The notes under the pieces: generated by a model
What the model was told of the DNA's origin: nothing
Database searches by the model: none
What the model saw: the letters and a program-made list of their open reading frames with translations, nothing else
Program-made: the position numbers and the translations under genes
Assembly: GCA_022426155.1 (NCBI GenBank)
Contig: JAKMEE010000012.1
Coordinates: 1 to 64,000 of the forward strand
DNA from: Candidatus Poseidonia sp.
GTDB taxonomy: Archaea > Thermoplasmatota > Poseidoniia > Poseidoniales > Poseidoniaceae
Length of the DNA: 64,000 bases
Direction of reading: 5' to 3'
Part shown: positions 1 through 8,545 of the stretch, in pieces
Layout of the letters: each line of letters starts with the position of its first letter
Numbering within the stretch: position 1 is the stretch's first letter

Positions 1-224
1 GTTCCGGTTCCGATATTAATGAGGGTCTCTTTTTTCTCTTTGTAGCAGGAGTATTTGTATCTTTAATACCCATTTTGAGCCTCATGATTCGTCGCATTCA
101 CGACACAGGGAATTCCGGTTGGTGGATTCTTCTTATTTGGATTCCTTACATCGGTGCTATTGCAATGTTTGTGTTTGCGATTATGCCTTCAGAACCTCGC
201 CCGAATCAATACGACCGTAGATGA
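1..224 (+). CDS. DUF805-family membrane protein, C-terminal part
   Basis: This is the 3' end of a gene that begins before the window; the reading frame enters at base 3 and stops at 222-224. The visible 73 residues hold a hydrophobic segment, then an R-R-I-H-D-T-G motif followed by GWW, a second hydrophobic segment, and a short polar tail ending P-N-Q-Y-D-R-R. The R-x-HDTG-x-SGWW signature and the P-x-P-N-x-Y end are typical of DUF805 inner-membrane proteins. The function of that family is unknown. It converges on the srp54 gene with a 29-base gap. Confidence 0.8.
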   Translation, partial: SGSDINEGLFFLFVAGVFVSLIPILSLMIRRIHDTGNSGWWILLIWIPYIGAIAMFVFAIMPSEPRPNQYDRR

Positions 225-253
225 TTAAATTGGAGCGCATTTCTTAGTCTGTA

Positions 254-1624
254 TCACATGCCGAAGGAAGACGGGTCCATATCCATCTCACCGTCTTTCA
301 TCATCTTCCGCATTTGTTTGTTCAACTTGCGGTTTCCTCCCATGCCCTTCATCATCTTGCGTGAACGGTTCCACTGCCCGATTAATTCCCGGACATCTTT
401 TTCTCTTACACCTGAGCCTCGGGCGATGCGCTTAATTCGATCTGATTTGATTTTGGCAGGTTCGTTTTTCTCCCAATTTGTCATTGAATCCATGATGGTT
501 CTGTAGCGGTCAAGATTACCTTGCATTGCTTCTTTTTGGCCCTTTGACATGGCTCCCATTCCACCCAGCATATTCCCTGGGAGAAATGACATTAATTTGT
601 CAATGGTTCCAACCTTCGACATCATTTCCATTTGCTTGTACATGTCATTGAGTGTGAATCGTCCACTCATCAGGCGTTGAGTGAGCCTCATGGCTTCTTC
701 TTGGTCCATGTCCTCAGGTGCCAGATCGATAAGGCCCTGAATGTCACCCATTCCCAAAAGGCGTGAAATAAATCGGTCTGATTCAAATTTCTCTAGGTCC
801 TGAACTCGTTCACCAACACCGACGTGGACGATGGGTGCACCTGTTGCAGCAACGGCTGATAATGCCCCACCACCACGTGCAGTACCATCGAGTTTGGTGA
901 TGACGATTCCAGTCACTCCTGCAAGGTCGTGGAAAGAAGCCGCCACGGGTCCAGCAGCTTGGCCAACTTGTGCATCGATGACCAACCATCGGTCTGTTGC
1001 TCGAGTGAGTGAAGCGATGTTTTCTAATTCTTCAACCAGTTCATTGTCCAATTGGTGACGCCCTGCGGTGTCAACGATGACCAAATCAGCTGAAGCACAG
1101 GCCGCCAGACCGTTGCGCACAATGGTGACAGCGTCTTTTGTTTCTGGCTCCCCATAGACCTGAACGGCACTATCTTCGAGAAGTTGCGACAATTGTGCAT
1201 ACGCACCAGGTCGATGAACGTCAGCTTCGATAACGGCAACTCTGAGTGAGTGTTTCTTACGATACCACTCTGCAAGTTTTGCAGTAGTGGTCGTCTTTCC
1301 TTGACCGTACAAGCCAACGAGGAGAAGCGTTGAACCACGTGGCTGAAATTCAATAGTCGGTCCTAGAATACGAACTAATTCGGTGTAAAGGATGTTCATC
1401 GCGTGAGTTTGGACGGTCAACCCTGGCCGACGCTCTTCATCTCGTAGACGCGATTCCATTCGGTCAACGATCTCTTTTGTCTGACGGATGTTGAAGTCAG
1501 CTTCTTGCAGGGCTCGGCGAAGACTGCGTGTCATCTCTCGCAATTCATCTTCATCGAGTTTACGTTTGTTCTTGAGAAGACCTAGCGAGCGAAATATCCC
1601 GCGTGACAAGCCTTCTAGAGCCAT
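254..1624 (-). CDS. srp54: Signal recognition particle GTPase SRP54
   Basis: SRP54 binds the signal sequence of nascent secretory or membrane proteins and the 7S RNA, then docks with FtsY through its GTPase domain. The 456 residues follow the family order: N-terminal helical bundle (about 1-90), GTPase with G1 GQGKTTTTAKLA near residue 108, the DTAGRH motif and TKLDG, then a methionine-rich M domain (about 300-456). The M domain contains the RIARGSG and KMMKGMGG motifs that contact signal peptide and RNA. Length is normal for an archaeal SRP54. It lies 50 bases downstream of the Get3/ArsA gene on the same strand, so both are probably co-transcribed as a membrane-targeting pair. The start ATG at 1622-1624 gives the typical N-terminus. 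Confidence 0.97.
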   Translation of the reverse strand: MALEGLSRGIFRSLGLLKNKRKLDEDELREMTRSLRRALQEADFNIRQTKEIVDRMESRLRDEERRPGLTVQTHAMNILYTELVRILGPTIEFQPRGSTLLLVGLYGQGKTTTTAKLAEWYRKKHSLRVAVIEADVHRPGAYAQLSQLLEDSAVQVYGEPETKDAVTIVRNGLAACASADLVIVDTAGRHQLDNELVEELENIASLTRATDRWLVIDAQVGQAAGPVAASFHDLAGVTGIVITKLDGTARGGGALSAVAATGAPIVHVGVGERVQDLEKFESDRFISRLLGMGDIQGLIDLAPEDMDQEEAMRLTQRLMSGRFTLNDMYKQMEMMSKVGTIDKLMSFLPGNMLGGMGAMSKGQKEAMQGNLDRYRTIMDSMTNWEKNEPAKIKSDRIKRIARGSGVREKDVRELIGQWNRSRKMMKGMGGNRKLNKQMRKMMKDGEMDMDPSSFGM

Positions 1625-1674
1625 GTTGATGCGTCACACTCGCCCCATTTCAACCCATTCCTCTAACAGTGTGG

Positions 1675-2925
1675 CTAGGTTCGTGGAATGTCAAGTGTCA
1701 AAACATCACCACTGAGCGATGCCTTGACTTGGCTGGACTTAACATGGCTCTCGGTCGGAATCTCTTGTTCACGGCCGTTAAGTCCTACGAAGAGGGTGCC
1801 TTGTTCGCTGCGAAGGCTCATTTCTTCTCGATGTAGGCCAGGGAAATGCAAGTGAACTCGTTCAATATCTTGTTCCAACTCTGAGACCATGCCTCTGTGC
1901 ACACAATGTTGCAAGGTTGAGCCTACTTCATGAGGGCCAATGGTGGCTGGAAGTGCTGTTGGTTCACCGTACAAAATCGCTCCAACTGAACGAAGTGACT
2001 CCAATCCGACCACTTCGTCGTCAGAAAGTTCCAATGTTGCAATATTGACGGCTCCAAGGGTTCCCTTCAATTCCTCAATTCGGCCAAGTTCTTGATTTCT
2101 ACGTTTCTGTAAGAATGGGTGATCAAATTCAGGCGTTAGCCTGTTGACCAAGCACCCACCAATGGGTAATTCAAATTCAAGAAGCGAATCATAGGCACGT
2201 ACGGTTTCATTGATTCCCATTCGTTCTGGGATGGTCACGAGGGTGAATGATGTGGTTGCGGGATCACTCAAAACACGACGAACATGAAGGACACGACGAC
2301 GAAATCGCTCCAGTTCCTCTTTCATAGCTTCACTTTCCTTTCGACCGAAGAGCATTGAGCGAATTCCTCCCGATACCCTCATCATACGAAGCAATCGACC
2401 TGACCATGCTTCGATGAGTTCTGGTAGCGAAAGAAATCGGAGTGTGTGGCCTGTTGGTGCCGTGTCAAAAACAACAACATCCCAGGTCGGATTTTCCATG
2501 TGGCGAAGCAGTTCATCGAAGGCCAAAGCTTCATCCAAGCCAGGAAGAATCATTTCTGAGGTTTTTACTTCCGATTTCATTTCGGCTATCTCTTCCTTTG
2601 CAGAGGGGTCAAGCATCATCCCCAGTCCACCAAAGCCGCCCATGCCGCTGCCTCCCATGTTATTCATGGCCTCGCCAAATTTCGGTAATAAAGCGGATAA
2701 TTTAGCCTCAGGGTCCATTTCTAGACCGTATAAGCCATTGACGCCTTCCACGGGTTGGGGTTCTGATCCAAGTTGGACATTGAGTGAATCAGAGGTTGAA
2801 TGAGCAGGGTCACTTGACACCAGTAACACCTTCAATCCTGAATCGGCGAGCCAAACTGCAGTTGCGGCCGATGTTGTCGTCTTGCCAACTCCTCCCTTCC
2901 CTCCAAAGAGTAACAGTCTCGCCAT
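1675..2925 (-). CDS. ArsA/Get3-family ATPase with alpha-crystallin-like tail
   Basis: This is a 416-residue deviant-Walker ATPase of the ArsA/Get3 family. It has an N-terminal P-loop GGKGGVGKTT (residues 8-17), the switch region SSDPAHSTSD, and DTAPTGHTLRFL. The last roughly 60 residues (S-L-R-S-E-Q-G-T-L-F-V-G to T-L-D-I-P-R-T) look like the HSP20/alpha-crystallin-like domain found at the end of some ArsA proteins. The CxxC zinc-dimer motif of eukaryotic and archaeal Get3 is not seen, so it resembles the Get3d-like lineage rather than classical Get3. Its role is probably targeting or chaperoning of membrane proteins; arsenite transport is unlikely because no ArsB or ArsR is nearby. It lies upstream of srp54 on the same strand. 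Confidence 0.9.
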   Translation of the reverse strand: MARLLLFGGKGGVGKTTTSAATAVWLADSGLKVLLVSSDPAHSTSDSLNVQLGSEPQPVEGVNGLYGLEMDPEAKLSALLPKFGEAMNNMGGSGMGGFGGLGMMLDPSAKEEIAEMKSEVKTSEMILPGLDEALAFDELLRHMENPTWDVVVFDTAPTGHTLRFLSLPELIEAWSGRLLRMMRVSGGIRSMLFGRKESEAMKEELERFRRRVLHVRRVLSDPATTSFTLVTIPERMGINETVRAYDSLLEFELPIGGCLVNRLTPEFDHPFLQKRRNQELGRIEELKGTLGAVNIATLELSDDEVVGLESLRSVGAILYGEPTALPATIGPHEVGSTLQHCVHRGMVSELEQDIERVHLHFPGLHREEMSLRSEQGTLFVGLNGREQEIPTESHVKSSQVKASLSGDVLTLDIPRT

Positions 2926-2972
2926 GCTTTAGCCAAGAGATGGGGGTGTTTGAATCACACCCCTGTCTCAGA

Positions 2973-3782
2973 ATGAATCAACGCTTTGATGAAGGGGGGT
3001 GTCAACCGCTAAGTGTGACATCAGCATTGGTCTTATTCCAACTGTCGAGTTTTTGTGCCCTGCTTGGCATGACACTTGGTTGGCGGGGTGTCATGACTCG
3101 ATTCTCTGGATTTTATGACTTGCCGACTGCATGGAGCCAAGTTTTCTGGGGAATTGTGTTAGGTGGTTTTTACGCTGTATCAGCGGACGGTGCATTGTTT
3201 GTGCCCTACTATGAAACTGTGACGTCAAAGGGTGACACTGACACGGGATTGAACATCGTTTCTTTGCTGCTCGTCACACTCTTTGTCACACTTGGAACGC
3301 ACTTTTTGCTCCGAAGAAAGCGAGTTAGGCTGGGGGGTTCACAACCCAGCAGTGGATGGGCTCTTGGTTTGGCGATTGGCGGAATGGTTTCCATGGTACT
3401 GATGTATCGGATGTTTGAATTCCAGGATATGGGCCCCATGGGTTTGGCAAATATTGCCTTGTTGGCCATTTTCACTCCACGTGCAGAAGCCCTCATCACC
3501 GCACGACATGGTTTCATGATGTTAGACGATCGACGTTGGGGGGCCATTTTACGCTCCATGTTTTGGCGCTCAGGCCTCCTTGTCGCAGTGTATTTCGTTG
3601 TGTTTAATCCACTCGGCTGGTTCATTTTACTACCTTTCATTATGCTAGCAACGCCTTATGCTGAAAAATGGATTTGGGAGTCGGTTCCAAAAGAAGGTCG
3701 CCGCCGGCTTCGTCGCATTTGGGCCGAGCAGGCACGTGCATCAACTGGTGTGATTGCCTCAGAACTTGATTCTGAGGAGTAA
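2973..3782 (+). CDS. Multi-pass membrane protein of unknown function
   Basis: The protein has about 269 residues and five or six hydrophobic segments, then a basic cytoplasmic tail (G-R-R-R-L-R-R-I-W) and an acidic end. I do not recognise the family. Only two short motifs stand out: MLATPYAEKWIWE near the C-terminus and an aromatic-rich first helix. The open frame extends upstream into the divergent ArsA gene. I chose the ATG at 2973 because it leaves 47 bases to the ArsA start; ATG 2940 and internal starts are possible. A hairpin followed by a T-run lies 62 bases after the stop. Confidence 0.7.
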   Translation: MNQRFDEGGCQPLSVTSALVLFQLSSFCALLGMTLGWRGVMTRFSGFYDLPTAWSQVFWGIVLGGFYAVSADGALFVPYYETVTSKGDTDTGLNIVSLLLVTLFVTLGTHFLLRRKRVRLGGSQPSSGWALGLAIGGMVSMVLMYRMFEFQDMGPMGLANIALLAIFTPRAEALITARHGFMMLDDRRWGAILRSMFWRSGLLVAVYFVVFNPLGWFILLPFIMLATPYAEKWIWESVPKEGRRRLRRIWAEQARASTGVIASELDSEE

Positions 3783-3843
3783 GTGATTGATTGTTTAGAG
3801 TGCTATGAATCAATTGTAGTGATTTTAGTACGATTTCATCTTT

Positions 3844-3862
3844 AACCTCTGCGGGGGTTTTT
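3844..3862 (+). terminator. Possible hairpin plus T-run terminator
   Basis: A short stem pairing AACCTC with GGGGTT (one U-G pair, four-base loop) runs straight into five T residues at 3858-3862. It lies between the membrane protein gene ending at 3782 and the zinc-ribbon gene starting at 3902, so it could end transcription of the former. Archaeal termination mostly relies on T-runs, so the stem may be incidental. Confidence 0.35.
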
Positions 3863-3901
3863 CACGGCAACCGTTAAAGGACGCCAGCCGAGCCTCATAC
3901 C

Positions 3902-5473
3902 ATGGGTGCATGCCCTTATTGCCGTAGCACAACGCTGCCCAGCGACACGATTTGCTATTCTTGTGGTCGCGTCTTGCCAAGTGGTGAACGTTCCTCGTAT
4001 CGTTTGGAGCAACAATTTAACCGCGGTTCCAAAGATACCACGTACAAAATGGCACAAAAGCCATCCAAACGAGGTATTGTGCAAACGCACATCGGTACTC
4101 GGCGCAATATCATGAAGCGTCAGAAGAACAAAGTTCGAAGTGTTGCTTTGGTTGCTCTAATTGGATTTGTGATGATGTCTCCTGCTGCCCAAGAAGCTGT
4201 TTTTAGCGCCGATGAATTCCTTCTTGATGCTGTGACTGGCTATCACGTCTATCCGGTTGAGGCATCATACACTTTGTCCAAAATAGTGGATTTGCAAAAC
4301 AAGGGTGCAGCTGGATATATGGTTGAAAGCATTCTCATACCTCCCGTGATCACAACGGCGATGGAACATCAATATCAATTTGAGTTCACAGATGGATCAG
4401 AGCCGATACAACCCATGACAATTCAACAAACCAACCAAATTACCGTAGTCGTTGAAGGCTCCTCCATCAACGTACCCATCGATGGACTTCCCAGTAAGAG
4501 CTACGAGGAACGGGTGATCACATCAGGTGGACATGAGGTATGGTGGCCAGGTTTAGGTTCAGATATTAACGAGTGTGAAGTCGCCAATTGCGTATTGGTA
4601 AAAATGAATCTTGCTGCCGGTGCAAGTGGTCGCTTCAGTTTTGACATAGATCTCAGTTCGCATTCGTATTCATGGTGGTCAGATACTCGGGTTGACCCTT
4701 GGATTCCTGGACAAGAATATGGTATTAACTTGGAAAATTCTGGGACATTTGCTGATATTGCCAATCGTGATTCAGGCCTCCGTCAAACTCAATTTGGTAG
4801 TGAATTGTGGTACGAGCGTGATGGGGGGGCAGGTTATGCTATCAACGCCCAAGATGCGCTAGTCACAAGCACTGCAGATTTGATTGCTTCAAGTTTACCA
4901 GAAGGACGGTCCGACAATGCTTACGCCTTTGCCAGAGCTGCATTTGACTTCCTTCATGCCAATGTTGTTTATGACACCGAGGCTCCCAATCCAGCTCGAA
5001 GTGGTCCTGCTTGCTTGGCCAGTGGCCTCGGAGATTGCGACGAGCAAACAAACGCCTTCTTCAGCATCCTCCGGACACGGGGCATTCCTGGATGGTATGC
5101 CTTTGGAGTGCTTGGAGACCCGAAATTCACCGATGTAAAATGGGAAGCCCACGCTTGGGGCTATATTCAACTCCCTCTGAATGACGAATGGTGCGAAGAA
5201 AAGAAGATAGTTCTCTCATCATGCTATGTTGAAGGATCCGTTGATGTGGTCAATAACAAGTGGTTGCTCAATACACCTACTGCTTATGTTGATTGGATTG
5301 AAGGTCAAGGAACAGATGGCACTGATGTCAACAATTACTTTCACCCTGTTCGCGAAGGGCCTTTGGGTTCCGGAGTGGATATTGATCGTGTACGGAGTTA
5401 TGACACCATCGATAGTGCAGATATCTCTGGTGGAAATTTCAAGGTCAATCGTTACGCTGAGAATTTGAAGTGA
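3902..5473 (+). CDS. Zinc-ribbon, transmembrane, transglutaminase-like protein
   Basis: This 523-residue protein combines three parts. Residues 4-21 form a zinc ribbon (C4-x2-C7 and C18-x2-C21). A basic linker precedes a transmembrane helix at about 78-95 (VRSVALVALIGFVMM). The rest is predicted to be extracytoplasmic and contains a transglutaminase-like fold with GDCDEQT (candidate catalytic Cys379) and EAHAW (candidate His417). The region between about 110 and 330 looks beta-rich and is unassigned. Transglutaminase-like domains act as cysteine peptidases, peptide crosslinkers or non-catalytic binders; nothing here decides which. The third catalytic residue (Asp) is not obvious. The stop is one base before the GTG start of trkA, but co-function with potassium uptake is not implied. 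Confidence 0.8.
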   Translation: MGACPYCRSTTLPSDTICYSCGRVLPSGERSSYRLEQQFNRGSKDTTYKMAQKPSKRGIVQTHIGTRRNIMKRQKNKVRSVALVALIGFVMMSPAAQEAVFSADEFLLDAVTGYHVYPVEASYTLSKIVDLQNKGAAGYMVESILIPPVITTAMEHQYQFEFTDGSEPIQPMTIQQTNQITVVVEGSSINVPIDGLPSKSYEERVITSGGHEVWWPGLGSDINECEVANCVLVKMNLAAGASGRFSFDIDLSSHSYSWWSDTRVDPWIPGQEYGINLENSGTFADIANRDSGLRQTQFGSELWYERDGGAGYAINAQDALVTSTADLIASSLPEGRSDNAYAFARAAFDFLHANVVYDTEAPNPARSGPACLASGLGDCDEQTNAFFSILRTRGIPGWYAFGVLGDPKFTDVKWEAHAWGYIQLPLNDEWCEEKKIVLSSCYVEGSVDVVNNKWLLNTPTAYVDWIEGQGTDGTDVNNYFHPVREGPLGSGVDIDRVRSYDTIDSADISGGNFKVNRYAENLK

Positions 5474-5474
5474 T

Positions 5475-6896
5475 GTGACCGAAATGAGAATAATTATCGG
5501 AGGTGCAGGAAGGGTCGGGCGTGAACTCGCTCGCGCCTTACGAGCAGAAAACTACGATATCGTGCTCGTGGACCAAGATTCAAGAGCAGTTTCAAACGCT
5601 CAGACTCTTGATTGTTTAGTCATCAATGGAGATATCACCTCACGTGACAAACTCATCGAAGCAGGTATCGAGGATGCCATTGTTTTCATAGCCGCCACTC
5701 CTTCAGATGAGCACAACATGATCGCTTGTTCAATGGCCGAGCATGCACATTCCAGCCTCAATGGAAAGCACACTCTCACCAGTATTTGTCGTGTGCGAAG
5801 TCGGAAATACATCGAGGAATATCAGTCCGGAAATCTGACCGAATGGGCTAAAGTTGACTACGTTGTCAATCCGCTTGCTGGTGCTATAGAACGATTGAAT
5901 GCAGGACTTCGTTCAAATGATATTGAACAGGTAATTCACATGGATGATGATGCTTACATCATTGAGATGGATGTTGGTGAAACAGCTCAAACCATCATCA
6001 ATCGTCCACTTGCTACACTTGAAGAAGAAATGGTTCATGGATTGCCTACCGTCGTTGCAGTTAAACGAAAAGGAGAACGCAGTATTATTCCGAATGGGGA
6101 CACCAAACTTCAGGTTGGAGACCGAATCGCAGTAGCAACCGTTGGTGTTGAAAGTTTCAATCCAGCCCTCATCATGTTCGGTCACGAAATGACCTACTTC
6201 CCAGAGACTCCACGAGTTGTCATTATCGGTGCCACTGAAATCGGTTCGCGTATGGCCTCGCATTGGCTAAAATTTGGTGCGAAGGTGACCGTGATTGAGC
6301 GGGATCTTCAACAAGCAAATCAACTCGCGGGGTCTTCAATAGGATCTAATCCTGATATTGAAGTGATTCATGGCGATCACCTTGATCGAACTGTGCTCAC
6401 TGAAATTGCCATGGACAAACACGATGTAGCAGTCAGTGCACTCGAAAGCGACCATGAAAACATTGCAGCGGTTTTGCTTGCCAGTGACCTCGGAGTAACT
6501 CGAACGGGTCTACTTCTGTTCGATGCAGATTTGGTCAAAGTTACTCAGCGCATGGGAATTTCATTTGCCGTTGACCGACGAAGTGTTGCGGTTGACAACA
6601 TGTTGACTCACGTCCATAGTCAATTGGCTGGCCATTTTGTCCTTCTCTCAGACATTCCCAATGTCAATGGGGCTACCTTCGAGGTGACCGAAAAGGCGAA
6701 GTTTGCAGGTAAGAGTGTTGCAGATGCACATCTCCCAGAATGGATGAAATTAGCCTTTATCAAGCGCCAACATCTCAACGGAAGGTGGGAAACTTCGAAA
6801 CCTTCTCCTGGTCATCTTTTGCTAGAAAACGACCGTTTAATCATATTTTGCCACCAGGATAAGATGCCTGATGCAGAGAAACTCTTCAAGGTGTAA
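5475..6896 (+). CDS. trkA: TrkA potassium-uptake regulatory subunit
   Basis: This 473-residue cytoplasmic protein has two tandem RCK units. The first begins with the Rossmann motif GAGRVGRELA (about residues 10-19), and the second with VVIIGATEIGSRMASHW near residue 250. Each is followed by an RCK_C-type regulatory region. It binds NAD(H) or nucleotides and gates the TrkH channel. The frame begins with GTG at 5475; an ATG at 5484, three codons later, gives an N-terminus that starts directly at the Rossmann strand and is an equally good start. It sits directly upstream of trkH with a two-base gap, the usual operon arrangement. Confidence 0.95.
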   Translation: MTEMRIIIGGAGRVGRELARALRAENYDIVLVDQDSRAVSNAQTLDCLVINGDITSRDKLIEAGIEDAIVFIAATPSDEHNMIACSMAEHAHSSLNGKHTLTSICRVRSRKYIEEYQSGNLTEWAKVDYVVNPLAGAIERLNAGLRSNDIEQVIHMDDDAYIIEMDVGETAQTIINRPLATLEEEMVHGLPTVVAVKRKGERSIIPNGDTKLQVGDRIAVATVGVESFNPALIMFGHEMTYFPETPRVVIIGATEIGSRMASHWLKFGAKVTVIERDLQQANQLAGSSIGSNPDIEVIHGDHLDRTVLTEIAMDKHDVAVSALESDHENIAAVLLASDLGVTRTGLLLFDADLVKVTQRMGISFAVDRRSVAVDNMLTHVHSQLAGHFVLLSDIPNVNGATFEVTEKAKFAGKSVADAHLPEWMKLAFIKRQHLNGRWETSKPSPGHLLLENDRLIIFCHQDKMPDAEKLFKV

Positions 6897-6898
6897 TC

Positions 6899-8545
6899 AT
6901 GCGTTTTGACGTCTTGTATCTCATCTTAGGATGGACGCTCATCGCCTTGACCGTTCCGTTGGGATTTTGTGGTCTACTCACAATTTTCCTAGATAATTGG
7001 ACAATGGCGCTGTATTCTTTTGCCATACCCGCTGGTTTATCGGCCCTTTCGGGCTTCCTGATGCTCAGTTTGGGCACCAGGACCGACACATCAGAACGCT
7101 TACGTGACCGTGAAGCCTTTGCTGCAGTTGCATTAGTATGGCCTATTGCAGTCTTTATCGGCGCCCTTCCATTTTGGTTCGGTGGAATGTTTGTGGGACC
7201 ATTTACAGATGGCGCCTCCATGGCCGATGTTCTGCGCGGTGCTGTGAATTCATGGTTTGAGTCGATGTCTGGATTTACCACGACAGGTGCCACTGTTATT
7301 TCTCATCAAATGAGTCCTAATTGTGTTCCTGGAGTGACACTTGATTGCATCAATGCCCAACCAAGAGGTTTACTCATCTGGAGATCTTTGACACAATGGC
7401 TTGGAGGTATGGGAATCATCATGCTGGGTATGATGATTTTGTCCCGTGTGATTGGTGGTGGAATGGCTCTTGCACGAGCGGAACTTACGGGACCCTCCCT
7501 CTCCAGAATCCGTCCAAAATTGAAACAAACAGCTTTGGCATTATGGGGGCTGTATTTTTTCCTCACATTGTCTGAGTTTCTGCTTCTTTATCTTACGGGA
7601 GCAATGAATCTATTCGATGCTGTCAATCATTCATTAACAACGATGCCATCCGGTGGTTTTTCAACACATGATGCTAGCATCGGTTACTATGATTCAGTCC
7701 TGGTTGAATCCATCATTATCGTTTTTATGTTCCTTGCTGGTGTTAATTTCACCCTCCTTTGGTTCATTCGTGAAGGTGATTATAAGAAAGCATTTGGCGA
7801 TGAAGAATTTCGCAATTATGCCTTGTATGTTTTCGTAGCGTTTGTCGCCATATCCATCGCTCTTATCGTCTCTGGTAATCCAGTCTCAGGTTCAATTCGG
7901 GATGGGCTTTTCCAAGTTGTTTCCTTTGCCACATCCACGGGATATACCTCAACGAATTACATGGGTGAATCATGGCCGCTGTTTGGTCATTTGATTCTGT
8001 TCATCCTAATGGTCATCGGAGCGAGTGCTGGTTCAACCAGTGGTGGATTGAAGATCATGAGGGTTACACTGGCGTTCAAAGTGGCCATGAGAGAACTCGT
8101 ACGAATCGCTCAACCTCGCAAAATCCAGCACGTTCGAATGAATGGAGAAGTTGTTGAAGAAAAGCAGATTGGATTGATTATTGGCATGTTATTTGTCTGG
8201 GTTGGCCTGTTTTTCATATCGAGTTTGGTTCTATCAATGTTTATGCCCAATGACACATTTGAGAGCGTTACAATGGTAGTAGCCTCTTCACTTGGAAATA
8301 CTGGCCCAACCTTGGGGAATTTTGGTCCTACTCAAACTTGGGATAGCATGAATTCAGGCGCTCTCATTATCACTTCAATATTGATGTGGTTTGGTCGTCT
8401 TGAATTGCTTACTGCCGTGATTCTCTTGCACCCACACACATGGCGTAAGGAAGCAAAATCAGATGCTGACCTCAAGGCTGTTGCAGTGGTCAAGCGAATG
8501 TTACCCGAACGGGAAAAACAGGACGATCAAAACAACGTCATTTGA
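6899..8545 (+). CDS. trkH: TrkH-type potassium transporter
   Basis: This 548-residue membrane protein belongs to the TrkH/KtrB superfamily. Selectivity-filter-like loops occur in four repeats, for example SGFTTTGATV near residue 125, MPSGGFSTHD, FATSTGYTSTNY and SSLGNTGPTLG. The intramembrane gate region is rich in small residues (GASAGSTSGGLK). It imports K+ with TrkA bound on the cytoplasmic side. The last codons overlap the 3' end of the convergent rfcL gene by 19 bases. The length is slightly above that of typical TrkH because of extra N-terminal helices. Confidence 0.95.
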   Translation: MRFDVLYLILGWTLIALTVPLGFCGLLTIFLDNWTMALYSFAIPAGLSALSGFLMLSLGTRTDTSERLRDREAFAAVALVWPIAVFIGALPFWFGGMFVGPFTDGASMADVLRGAVNSWFESMSGFTTTGATVISHQMSPNCVPGVTLDCINAQPRGLLIWRSLTQWLGGMGIIMLGMMILSRVIGGGMALARAELTGPSLSRIRPKLKQTALALWGLYFFLTLSEFLLLYLTGAMNLFDAVNHSLTTMPSGGFSTHDASIGYYDSVLVESIIIVFMFLAGVNFTLLWFIREGDYKKAFGDEEFRNYALYVFVAFVAISIALIVSGNPVSGSIRDGLFQVVSFATSTGYTSTNYMGESWPLFGHLILFILMVIGASAGSTSGGLKIMRVTLAFKVAMRELVRIAQPRKIQHVRMNGEVVEEKQIGLIIGMLFVWVGLFFISSLVLSMFMPNDTFESVTMVVASSLGNTGPTLGNFGPTQTWDSMNSGALIITSILMWFGRLELLTAVILLHPHTWRKEAKSDADLKAVAVVKRMLPEREKQDDQNNVI

